Shown: in pieces, positions 9,792-19,497 of the stretch
Layout of the letters: each line of letters begins with the position of its first letter
Position numbering within the stretch: position 1 is the first letter of the stretch
Source: Ciona savignyi
Lineage: Eukaryota > Chordata > Ascidiacea > Phlebobranchia > Cionidae
DNA length: 64,000 bases
NCBI GenBank assembly: GCA_000149265.1
Contig: CH003244.1
Coordinates: forward strand, 989,354 to 1,053,353
Direction: 5' to 3'
Program-made: the position numbers and the translations under genes
The notes under the pieces: model-generated
Databases searched by the model: none
Told to the model about the DNA's origin: nothing
What the model saw: the letters and a program-made list of their open reading frames with translations, nothing else

Positions 9792-12323
9792 TTATTGAAT
9801 TTGTTTTTGCACAGATTTAAATACCAAAATCAGTTTCTGTCTCTTAAATCTTCCTGCTTCAGCAATCAAAGCTTCCAGAATATTGTTTCTGGATTTGGCA
9901 GCTCCAGAAAGCTGTGTTAACAGTTTCGTTACTTTGGAAGTTTGTAAACCGGGTTTTCTTATTAATTTTATAATCTCACTTTTGATTTTATTATTTTGAT
10001 TCACATGCGGGGTAGTTTGTTTCTGTTTGTCGGACTTTTTATTTTTTCCTCCTGTTTCAACGACTAATTGTTTTTCTTCTTCTTTTAATTTTGTTTCGGT
10101 AGAAAATGGGTCAGTGTTCTGTTCGGATTTTAAAACTTCAGGAGTTTTCTTTGAGTCATTAGTTTCTGTCCGCACATCAGCGATTATTATTTCAGATTGA
10201 GGTTTAATTTCAACTTTTAGTGAAACTTGATTTAAGTCTTTCTGCGAATCATGGACTGGTGATTTGAGATTCATCCTCCTTGAAAATGATCCTAACCTTT
10301 TTCTTTTATGGGGAGGGCCTCCTTGATCCTGTCCGGACTTTCGTTTCGGGCTGGCGGATGCGGGTCCATCATAATCCTCTGTTTCATCAATCATCATCCC
10401 TTTTTCTTTGGCTAACTTGAAGGGATTTCCGAAGGTGTGAAGTCGCTTTGGGGTGTCTGGGTTTGCTTCACGAAGAGGGGCTGGCAGCCCCTTTATATAA
10501 TCCTGGTAATTCCCCATTTGCGAAACCGGCTGGTTGTGGATTTCTGTTCGATCCTGCAACCGAACTCTAATCTTGTTTTGTGTGATTTGTCCAGTTGAAC
10601 CGACAGCTTCAGCTATAGAAGAACGTACAACATGGTTGAAATTCACTCTCATTTCTCTTAACTGGTTTAACAGTTGGCTTCGCGGGATATCAAATGGGTT
10701 ATGGAACTTTCTCGGATGTGGTTTTGAACCAGTAACTTTCTGACCAATCCGAAACTCTGGGAACTGTGACAGTTCCACCTGTGCGAATGGTGTGCCATCA
10801 CCCGACACTGAAGCAAGGAGACGGTGAAAGTTGGGCTGCTGAGTGACAGATATTGTGCTTGAGCGGGACGTCACAACCACCCCTCTGTTGGGTGGGTCAC
10901 TTACAAGTGGGGCGAAGAACTTGTCCACAGCGACTTTGGTCTGTTCTTTTAATTTCTTAAAATACACAGTGACAGGGTAGCTTAAGCCAGTAATAAATGA
11001 ATCAGCGATTAGATTGTTTGGTGCTGCTACTTGTTTCAGTGCTTTCCGCAGCGAAGTCATATAATACGGAGGCACAGTTTTCAAGTAATCGTCGAAAAAA
11101 TGTCGCCAGTCATTAGAAGGCTTCATCTTTTGTTTAATTAGTTGGTCAATAAGCGGTAGAATAACCGGGTAGTTATAAGGCATCACAAAGAGATTTACAC
11201 ACTGAAGATTACTACTGGCTTTAAGGTATCCACATGGATTGCAAACTCCACTTTGTTTGCCACTATTCTCCACAAAAACCTTCCAACAGGTGTTAGAGTT
11301 CTTTTTCTCCAGTAAAACCTGTGTTAGTGGAGACGGTTCGAGTTCATATTTATCGTATGGAAAGTTTGTTAAAAGTATAGGTTCCACATTTTCGCAGATA
11401 AAACGCAGTATAGGATGGGCCGTTCTTGGTGGTAGGGTTGGAGCTTTTTGATCAGGGCAGTAGGCTTCAGGTAATGGCCAATGACCAACTGGCAATCCAC
11501 TTTTAGGACTTGGCCTTACATATATCATCCTGTGCAGTGAATGCCAGGATGGCTGCTCCATATCAGATTTAATCCCATCTGCTTTTCCATTCCTTTTGTC
11601 TGAATTTTCGGTGTCGAATCTTTCAAAGTGAATCACAACCCCACTTTGGCTTTTCTGCACCAACGAGTCAAGGCACTGCATTAACGTTTTCTGTGTTTTT
11701 ATGCAATACGACCTGCCTCCTGTCACCTCACACATTAAACTTATCGGAGATGCATCGCTTGGGACACTGCCTAATTGATCCGGCTCTTGAGTTGGAGTTG
11801 CAGGGAGGCGAAGAACTAATGAGAAGAGTCGCTGGTCCCACCGGAACGGCTCCTTAGTCAATTCACTCCCTGGTAGGGGATTCGTCATAGGCAGGTGAAG
11901 CTCATCATACACTGCAGAGGAACTGCTTAATTTTGCACCATCAGTAATAGCTATTATCATGGAGGGATCTAGATAAAATGGACTTCTACCCATTCCGTAT
12001 GTATCAATGTTAGTTAAGTGTCGATTTACCCCTAACAAATCAAATGACAGTCGCAAAGAATAACCCAGCGTGGTCAGTCCATCTGCCGTGAGGTTCTTTA
12101 ACCTGTTCAAAACGACCCCATGATTTTGGCATTCTCTCCATCCAGCTCTAATGCCATTAGGAGCCTCGTCGAAGGTCACTAACATATACTTGTCACCCCG
12201 ATTACCGCGTTGCTTTATAAATGACTCAACAGCGCCTTTTGCAACATCCAGCAAGCTTTTCCCAAGATAGCAAGTCTGGTTCATGGACGCAGAATTATCA
12301 ATCACAAACACGACTGTCTGCAT
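9792..12323 (-). CDS. INTS6: INTS6, Integrator complex subunit 6, single exon
   Basis: An 843-residue protein, close to human INTS6 (about 887). It is a subunit of Integrator, the nuclear complex that cleaves snRNA 3' ends and attenuates RNA polymerase II transcripts. A von Willebrand A domain begins at residue 1 and carries the metal-binding DNSAS motif (D9-S13) in the family context FVIDNSASMNQ. The middle contains the conserved YPV-type and PHKR-like basic stretches. The region from about 620 is low-complexity and charged, rich in Lys, Ser and Glu. The C-terminal 60 residues (IIKLIRKPG through AGRFKRQKLI) match the INTS6/SAGE1 C-terminal domain. The start is ATG at 12323 and no intron interrupts 2.5 kb. 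It is the first gene of a same-strand run INTS6-ATP23-PPIL2-RMC1. Confidence 0.93.
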   Translation of the reverse strand: MQTVVFVIDNSASMNQTCYLGKSLLDVAKGAVESFIKQRGNRGDKYMLVTFDEAPNGIRAGWRECQNHGVVLNRLKNLTADGLTTLGYSLRLSFDLLGVNRHLTNIDTYGMGRSPFYLDPSMIIAITDGAKLSSSSAVYDELHLPMTNPLPGSELTKEPFRWDQRLFSLVLRLPATPTQEPDQLGSVPSDASPISLMCEVTGGRSYCIKTQKTLMQCLDSLVQKSQSGVVIHFERFDTENSDKRNGKADGIKSDMEQPSWHSLHRMIYVRPSPKSGLPVGHWPLPEAYCPDQKAPTLPPRTAHPILRFICENVEPILLTNFPYDKYELEPSPLTQVLLEKKNSNTCWKVFVENSGKQSGVCNPCGYLKASSNLQCVNLFVMPYNYPVILPLIDQLIKQKMKPSNDWRHFFDDYLKTVPPYYMTSLRKALKQVAAPNNLIADSFITGLSYPVTVYFKKLKEQTKVAVDKFFAPLVSDPPNRGVVVTSRSSTISVTQQPNFHRLLASVSGDGTPFAQVELSQFPEFRIGQKVTGSKPHPRKFHNPFDIPRSQLLNQLREMRVNFNHVVRSSIAEAVGSTGQITQNKIRVRLQDRTEIHNQPVSQMGNYQDYIKGLPAPLREANPDTPKRLHTFGNPFKLAKEKGMMIDETEDYDGPASASPKRKSGQDQGGPPHKRKRLGSFSRRMNLKSPVHDSQKDLNQVSLKVEIKPQSEIIIADVRTETNDSKKTPEVLKSEQNTDPFSTETKLKEEEKQLVVETGGKNKKSDKQKQTTPHVNQNNKIKSEIIKLIRKPGLQTSKVTKLLTQLSGAAKSRNNILEALIAEAGRFKRQKLILVFKSVQKQIQ

Positions 12324-12607
12324 TTTGATCTTCTAATAGAATCAACAGTGAAATCAAAATCACAAAAATTGGCAAAATGCCAGGTCAAGATTGATTTAAA
12401 CTCCTACCTTACAAACCTTTTACTATACCTAAAAATTGATTAGATTTGTGGTCTAGGGAAAGAGTAATGGGGCCGTGATTAAAGGGAAAATATTCCCTAT
12501 TTTTTTAAACAAAACAATGTGTGTTTATAGGTCATAAACAATATTTTATTTATTTGGTCTATATTGGCCAGTCTGGGAATCGTTGTTGTATGCACACATA
12601 GGTTTGG

Positions 12608-12791
12608 TCGCTAGCTATTTAGTTTAGTCCTTGTGCAAGGCACTTTTTGAAGGCATTTTCCGAACCCAGTAGATTAATGGGTTTTATCATAAAATTCAAG
12701 GATTATATTAGGAATATAAAACAAAATTGCAATAGCTCTAGTAACTTGACGGTCGGTGTAAGGTAATCTGATGGTTAATCGTGCAATAACC
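12608..12791 (+). repeat. Diverged SINE copy, interrupted by a MITE
   Basis: This matches the body and 3' part of the local SINE (GTGCAAGGCACTTT, AACCCAGTAGATTAATGGG, GCAATAGCTCTAGTAAC and so on), with many substitutions. It runs into the MITE at 12800. Little SINE sequence is recognisable beyond the MITE. Confidence 0.75.
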
Positions 12792-13189
12792 CCCGTTGGC
12801 CCGTATGGAAAGTACGTCAATTTTCGCCGAGATCTCGAGTGTGCACACGCCAAATATTTAAGTGTGCAGTGTGCAAACGTCGAAGAGTGCACACTTCAAG
12901 TGTGCACAAAGTCTGCTTTCTATTACTATTTTGTAAAAATCTTAAACAAACATATTATTCTATTCTAAATCTATCGTGTCTATCAGCTAACATATCTATC
13001 TACGTTACAAAAAACATACTGACAGTATATTACCCGAGGTCCAGAGGTAGGTTTACAGGTTTTTGGAAATTATACGATGTTTATACTGCTAGCTCACGAG
13101 CATGTGTGAAATTACCCAAGTGTGCAAAGACGCAGGAAAACAAAAAACTCGAGTGTGCAGCTGCCGTACTTTCCATACTGGCCCGTTGG
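12792..13189. mobile_element. hAT-like MITE (382 bp) with perfect 8-bp target duplication
   Basis: The element spans 12800-13181. Its left end CCCGTATGGAAAGTACG is the inverse of its right end CGTACTTTCCATACTGG, apart from the third base. It is flanked on both sides by CCCGTTGG (12792-12799 and 13182-13189), an 8-bp duplication as made by hAT-superfamily transposases. CTCGAGTGTGCA occurs just inside both ends, and TGTGCA-type motifs recur internally. No transposase is encoded. A second copy, closely similar by eye, lies at 55989-56382. Both are inserted in copies of the same SINE. Confidence 0.88.
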
Positions 13190-13738
13190 TGGTTCAAATC
13201 TGCACATTGGAAGTGTACAAGTTGTTTAACATACGAAATTCACGGTTGAGTCTGTCTTAAACTTCGGGTGGGCGTATTTTATCCCGACAATCTTGTTATA
13301 ACCGTACAACACTCTCGAATATGTTCAGGTTTAACCTTTATATTTAACTTTAAATCTTTCTGCAAAGCACGCATCGTAAACAAAAAAAGTAAACATAAAG
13401 GCTCTGTAGAATTTGTGTTAGGAACACGGAAATCATTCATGCGGAACATGAAATCTATATTTTTCCGCTGTTAGGGGCTGTGGTGCTATCGGTATTCTCC
13501 GTTCCAGGGCCGGTTTAGGCCGATTTGACCGATTATATCAAATTGGGCCCCGCACCTTGAAGGGGCACCGCGCTAGCGGGGATCTTTCTGTATTACGGGG
13601 TTTAAAATACTACTGAAACGTAAATAAAAAAGTGAAATAATATTCTTTCTCATAATATCAATTTGTTATGCATCCCAACTAAGTCAAATTTATATTTCTG
13701 TGTCTGCATGTTACGTCATAATAAATATGGTTGCTAAA

Positions 13739-14520
13739 CCGGCCCGTTGGTCTAACGCAGAGGGGTGCAACATACGGCCCGCGGGCCACAGCACGGCCCG
13801 CGGTACCTATTTATGTGGCCCGCTGCAGACTTCATACTTCGTAGCCTAATAGTTTAAAAACGTTTTTTAAATTGTAACGGCATCATTGCCATTTTTAAAG
13901 ACAGTATAAGACTACTTCACACTCCGATTAACATTACTGTGACGACCCCCCATTGTTACAAAATAATGTGCATTGTTGGAAAATTGCCTTGTTCCGGCAG
14001 TGGTACAGTATTACGTGATCTTACTTTATTGGAGCATGTTATTATACAAAAAAGCTTCACCAAGTTCGAACGAATGTCTACCAAGTTAGTTACTAAACTG
14101 AGCATAAAGATAGCTGAAGCAATTGCCGAAAAAGGAAAGCCGCCATACAAAATATAAGTCGTTTGATGGTCTGGCACCCGGTATCTCTATACTTGTACGT
14201 TGTGGCCCATTGCGCTAAACAGTTGCACGCCCCTGGTCTAACGGTTAAGTGCGTCGCCTTTCAATCGAAAGGTTGTAGGTGCGAAACTGATCGCTAGCTA
14301 GTCGGTTGTGTCCTTGGGCAAGGCACTTTACGGACATTCCCTGAACCCAGCGGATTAATGGGTTCTACCAAATTGAATGAACGTGTCTATCATATACAAC
14401 ACACTGCAATAGCTCCGGTAACCCGACGATGGGCGCAAGGTGATCTGACGATTGCCCGTATGTTAACCCCCTTGGTTTTCCCATTCACGGGGTTAAAGAT
14501 GAATATCCTATCCTATCCTA
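13739..14520 (+). repeat. Full-length SINE copy split by a hAT element
   Basis: The head CCGGCCCGTTGGTCTAACG (13739-13757) continues after the inserted element at 14236 with GTCTAACGGTTAAGTGCGTC. The remainder runs to a 3' tail of repeated TATCC (about 14504-14520). The head resembles a tRNA: an A-box-like GGTCTAACGGTTAAG, a self-complementary CCTTTCAATCGAAAGG, and a B-box-like GGTGCGAAAC. Confidence 0.85.
13750..14243. mobile_element. hAT element (478 bp) with 8-bp duplication and a transposase scrap
   Basis: The element spans 13758-14235. It starts CAGAGGGGTGCAAC and ends GTTGCACGCCCCTG, typical hAT CAG...CTG termini. The 8-bp target duplication GTCTAACG (13750-13757 and 14236-14243) is perfect. 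Near the left end it has the same CAACATACGGCCCGCGGGCC as the element at 32550, so the two are related. A plus-strand frame at about 14055-14157 ends in LSIKIAEAIAEKGKPPYKI, which resembles the conserved AxxIAxxxKP segment of hAT transposases, suggesting an internally deleted autonomous element. Confidence 0.88.
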
Positions 14521-14688
14521 AACAATATATATATATATCGTAAAAAAGCATCCACCTTTAATTTGTTTTATAGCAAGTATTAAATGTATATTTTTGTAGT
14601 TTGTATGTACTGGTTATGTATTTTATGATATATAAACAGTTAAACACCCATCAATTTTGCTATGAAGAGTAGGGGCCCCGCCATCACA

Positions 14689-14743
14689 TTTCTAATTGGG
14701 CCCTGCAGTTCCTAGCACCGGGCCTGCAGGGCCCAATTAGAAA
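14689..14743. repeat. Perfect 20-bp inverted repeat with 15-bp spacer
   Basis: TTTCTAATTGGGCCCTGCAG (14689-14708) is the exact reverse complement of 14724-14743. The spacer contains the putative terminus CCTAGCACCGGGC of the outer hAT-like element. Confidence 0.9.
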
Positions 14744-14975
14744 GATTTATGTTTATTCCTGTTAATTTAAAAACACAAAGGACGTTCTTACACGTGATAT
14801 ATATTGACAGATTACATCTCGAATACGTAGGGGAGTGTTCTCACACAGATATCCGTCAGATTACCTTAGCGACGTGTTGGGTGGTGTATTACATGTTGGG
14901 TGGTGTATTACATATGTTGTTCATGAATAAAAAAAATTCTTTAATTTTTGTAAAATTTCTACTCGACTAAGATAC

Positions 14976-15290
14976 GATCGACTAGCTAGCGATCAGTTTC
15001 GCATCTGAAACTCTGCGGCTGATAGACGCACGACGACGCACGAACGCACCAAGCTATTCGATAGACCATCCAATAAGAACCCTGTGATGAATGCTGGGTG
15101 CACAAAGTCACACACGATCACGTTCAAAAAGCTGTTACCTTCAGTGAATAATGGGTTCTTCTAACATTGTCTGAACGTATTAATCATAGATAACATAGCA
15201 TAATAACTGAGGACCAAAGGTTGGTGCGGGGTAAGCTGACGATTGCCCGTGCGTTAACTCTCTCGCGTATTTCCATTCACGGAAAATAAA
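14976..15290. repeat. Two decayed SINE fragments in opposite orientation
   Basis: 14976-15010 is the reverse complement of the SINE head region (CTAGCTAGCGATCAGTTTCGC). From about 15140 to 15290 the sequence matches the SINE 3' half in the plus direction (AATGGGTTCTTCTAAC, CTGACGATTGCCCGTGCGTTAAC, CCATTCACGG). Confidence 0.6.
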
Positions 15291-18200
15291 TCATAGTTAA
15301 GCTATATTTTATCTCTATCTTTGTTTGAAGTATCCTTCGTTTCCCACATGGGAAGCCCTTAAGCTTACTATCCTTTATCGTTCAACGTATAGATACTGGA
15401 TAGGAAAATAATCAAAGCAGTGTAAAAACGTATAGTTTATTGCTATAAGGTTACATAGTGAATGAGCTTAAAGCCATCCTTAATGTATACAGTATGGATT
15501 TCCCTACTTTTTAACGAGACTTTTAACCAACGATAATTATTTCTACCGCTTTAGAATGGTTTCAGGAACAATTTCCGTCATTGACAACGGAAGTTTTGAT
15601 CCACTGACTTTGCGTCTTCTAACCACAAACGTAAGCTAAGTAGCAAGAGGCAATAAATTAACAAGTAAAAGTTATGAAAATATGCAACCAGTTTTTTATA
15701 TACAATAAATCAATAAACCAGTATATCGAAATATGTAGGCTATACAGATGCATTGATTGGTGTATCATTGGCATGCTGGTGGGAGAAATCTGAAATTTAA
15801 GAATTCTTATGTGCAACACCCTTTATTTCTAGTTGCGTGGTGTCCGCAAATGTATATGACCTTCCCTAACTTTTTATTGTTTTCTTATGACGAGGATACT
15901 ACATTTGGCAATTTTGGGGGTATCACAATTTATTATACTGCCGAATTCAGCTCAGTGAACTTCAGGGATTTCAGCTTTTCGGGCGGTACAGCTCACATCC
16001 AGTGTTTTGCAGTAAATAATCGTTCGCCTTTGGTTAACAACTTTATATGAAAGTGGACTACTGAGCCGTAGTAGAAATGCCATTTCTCGCTTTCTAGACT
16101 GCGTGGAGTTTATTTAAAATTGTGTGGGCGGTAAAGCGCTTAAAAGTACAAAGAAAACTGCACATTTGTCGTCGGCGGATCACATAGGCCAGCAACACAC
16201 GGTTCATGTTCAATGAAAGATAAACAGCGCGTTGAGAAAGCAAACAGAGCGTAGTGAAAACTGTGCACATAGTTCAAAATGGAGATAAAACAATAGTGTA
16301 TTAGCAGCGTAATAAGCTTTGTAAGGGCGACGCTTAGGCCTAGCTAAGATGGTTCAGTTAGAATTCAGAAGCTCAATACATGTCAACATGCAAGCAAAAG
16401 CTCAGATTACCGGCCCTTTATAGACCTGTATGTTTAAAGTCGAATCTTTACGTCGATAACAATGGCGGCAATAAAATCTGCCCGTCGGACTGTGAAATTG
16501 GATTAATTTATAGAATGTGGTATTTTAATAAAATAATATTTTTGAATCACGCAGCTATAATGGTAAAATTACACATAAGACTACGCTTTAGCTTTAAAAA
16601 TTAACCCTGTGGCAGCAATGTGTGATATACGTTTAGACACACGTTTTTACGCATCAGTTGCAAAGAATAAGTCCCGTTGTAAACATGCCACACATATCAT
16701 TCACTTAATTACCAGTCGCTGTTTATTGTGGAGACCGTAGTTGCGAACGTGACTTGTGCAGCTCATCAATGGCGAAGACTGGTTAAATTCGTGCCTTTTT
16801 CATCACAAATGCCATTGTTGGTGGTTGAACTCTAGGTCGACTATATAATTATGCTTATTATGCGTTTGACATATTTCGATATTGCTATGTGTATATATTT
16901 ACAAGTGAGTGAGATAGAATATTCGCATCAAATGCAAGTTAATTCCGCAATATTGGTATAACAATGTCAGTGCAGCCGTATATTTTAAACAGCGTGGCAA
17001 ATACCGCAACTGTTTAGTTTCAAATAAAACCTCCTCGGTAAGTCAGTGTAGAAAGTCTGTACTTATGCTCCTAGCTTGCAACAGTTTTTAATTGAACATG
17101 TCATCGTAAAAGACGCAGAAGAGCTATTAATTAGGTTACTTTTTAAAACCCAAGTAGTTTATTACGTTTTTAATTCTTTAAAATGTGGAATCTAATGGGC
17201 ATAGTCTCAAAATTAAGGAAAGCGTTAAAAAAGCAGTAATTACATTACATTATGAATATTAACTAAAAAGTAACAGGAAAAACGTTTGTTAGAAGTATCT
17301 TTGTATTTGCAACAATCGTTTTGCAACATTTCTAAGCATTTCGCTGTGCGACTTAAAAATATGAAGTTAAAATCAGTTCATGAAATAAACTTTTGTTTCG
17401 ATTTTTCATCGGGCTAAGTTTTGAATCTATCAGCTCGTCGCGATGAATGTTTTTTATGTAAAAATTGATATATGAACTGGTCGCATTAATCATTCAGCAA
17501 CACACTGATTTTTTTATTAAAAAAGCGCGCGAAATGCAAATACAGTTACACGTTTTTTTAAAACATTTTCAGACACCATCAAAAATAATAATGAATACGT
17601 ATTAATTATACTGCGATTAATGTAAGTACATAAATTATATAGTTAAAAACACGGTGGGGGTTATTATTCGAACCAACACGCTTATATGCTCATGCGCATT
17701 GTTCGACACTAATCTTTATCGACACCATGCGGTAAATATAAATAGTAAAATATAGTCGTTGGAGGTCGCTATAGCGAACATAAATTAAATTGTCATGTGA
17801 CCGAATGTTGAGCGCGACCCGTATATTGAATTTTATATAAAAACGACACCTAAAGAAACAAAAACTTGTCCACCAGCTCACGAGCGTATGTGGGCCTGGT
17901 TTAAAGTATTATTTTATATTTTAATTCACGTATAGGCCGATCTTTGTAATATCATTGCATAGGCCTATCCAACACTCAAAACGACGTGTTTTAATAGTGA
18001 TTGAGAATATTTTCATTCTGCCAAACGTTCTTAACTTTTTTTAGACAGGAAATACACACCAAAATTACGTTAAACACGTCAGTTATAAAAAAAGAAATCA
18101 TTAGGAATAAGTTAGCCAGACGTGGCCGCCAACCTGAATGATTATGCAAGTTTTCATTTTATTAATAGTTTCCCCTCAATGCTTTCAAACGATCCCGCAA

Positions 18201-19497
18201 TAAACACACCGGTAAATACTGGTTAAATATTAACTATGAGAAAAGATAAATAAAACGCCGTTGACTTATGTGCACAGCAGCTCTTGAGGCTTGTTTTGTA
18301 CAAATAACTCATCCATGTGTAGCCGCCGTGCTAGATTTCAAACATTGCCTAATCACTTGTCACGCATGTAATGCAATAACTTGTAACTTGGTCTTCAGCA
18401 TTTACATATACAAACGACTTTATACAATGCACAAGTAACTTACCATTTTCTTCACACCGTTCTGTTCTAAGCGGTTATCTTTTGCGGTTATTATCTTTTT
18501 ATTGCTGAAGAAATTTGGCCTTACATCTTTTTTTTAAATCGTTTAAATATGAAGATTTTATTTCTATAGTATAGAAAACGTAGGTCTATCTAGCAATAAG
18601 CTTACACGCACAATCTTATGAGAACAATGCACAGGTTACCATTTGTTTCATTTAATTCAATATAAAATAACAACAAAAACAAGTTTGAAATCTTATGTTG
18701 AGAAATGTATTGTAAAAACGTAATTCTTAATATATTGTTACAATTCTGAAGCAATTTTTATGCTTAATAAAATTTGCAAGGCAGTGCCAAAACGGTTTTG
18801 CACAATAGTTCGATCATTTTGAAGCAAACTAAAAAAGCGGTGCAACTTCGGTTAATTTAAGAAAACTGGTACTTTAGTAGAAAGTTTGCTACACTAAAAG
18901 ATTGGTATATGTGAAAAATCACTTTCAAATTAAAACAACAATAATTTACATCTCTCTACAGTACTGTCATGAACTTTTTTTTACACATCATCAGTTAAGC
19001 AATGAATAGGCTTTAAATTAGTACAATTTACGTTGCATACAGTTCTGGCGGCTCATGTAAATTATTAACTTTGATCAAGAACGGCTGTCGTAGGGGAACA
19101 AAAATACATAGGGTATTACAACTTTTGCCCTATGTCACAAAATAAGTTGGTTGGAATTGTACATAATGTAAGGTCATTGCAAAACCTGAATGTATGTTGT
19201 GTTATGCAAAAATGAAATTTATTTTATAAGTCAAAGGGTATAAAATTTAGTATAAATTGACATGAAATTCAAAGCGTGTGCAGATTTTGGTTTGTTCCCT
19301 TACCAAATCCTTTGCATTACCTATGGTGGAGGTTTTTAACCCTTTTCCGGTTGTGTATTTTCGGCAATTCTACTTTCTAAAATATAACAGAGCAATTGTG
19401 GCCACCTTACTATGTTGAGCACTATTTTGCTCGTCAACAACATAACACATATACAATCTTTGGTTGTTAGTATTGCAAAACAAATGCTTTTTGAGAA
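15291..19497. other. Intergenic region with no recognised gene
   Basis: About 4.2 kb of AT-rich DNA between the repeat island and the 3' end of the mitoferrin gene. Small open frames exist (for example 15757-16050 plus and 17690-17881 minus), but none has splice context or similarity I recognise. Confidence 0.5.

Larger units (their letters stand above)
13505..14726. mobile_element. Candidate third hAT-like element enclosing a SINE and a hAT MITE
   Basis: CAGGGCCGGTTTAGG at 13505 and CCTAGCACCGGGCCTG ending at 14726 resemble opposed terminal repeats, and both ends carry a nearby AATTGGGCCC motif. The SINE at 13739-14520, itself split by a hAT element, lies between them. I could not find a matching target duplication, so the outer boundaries are tentative. 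Confidence 0.4.

Noticed and set aside
15757-16050. 97-residue plus-strand frame
   Set aside because: No similarity recognised; both strands of this stretch look repeat-like rather than coding.
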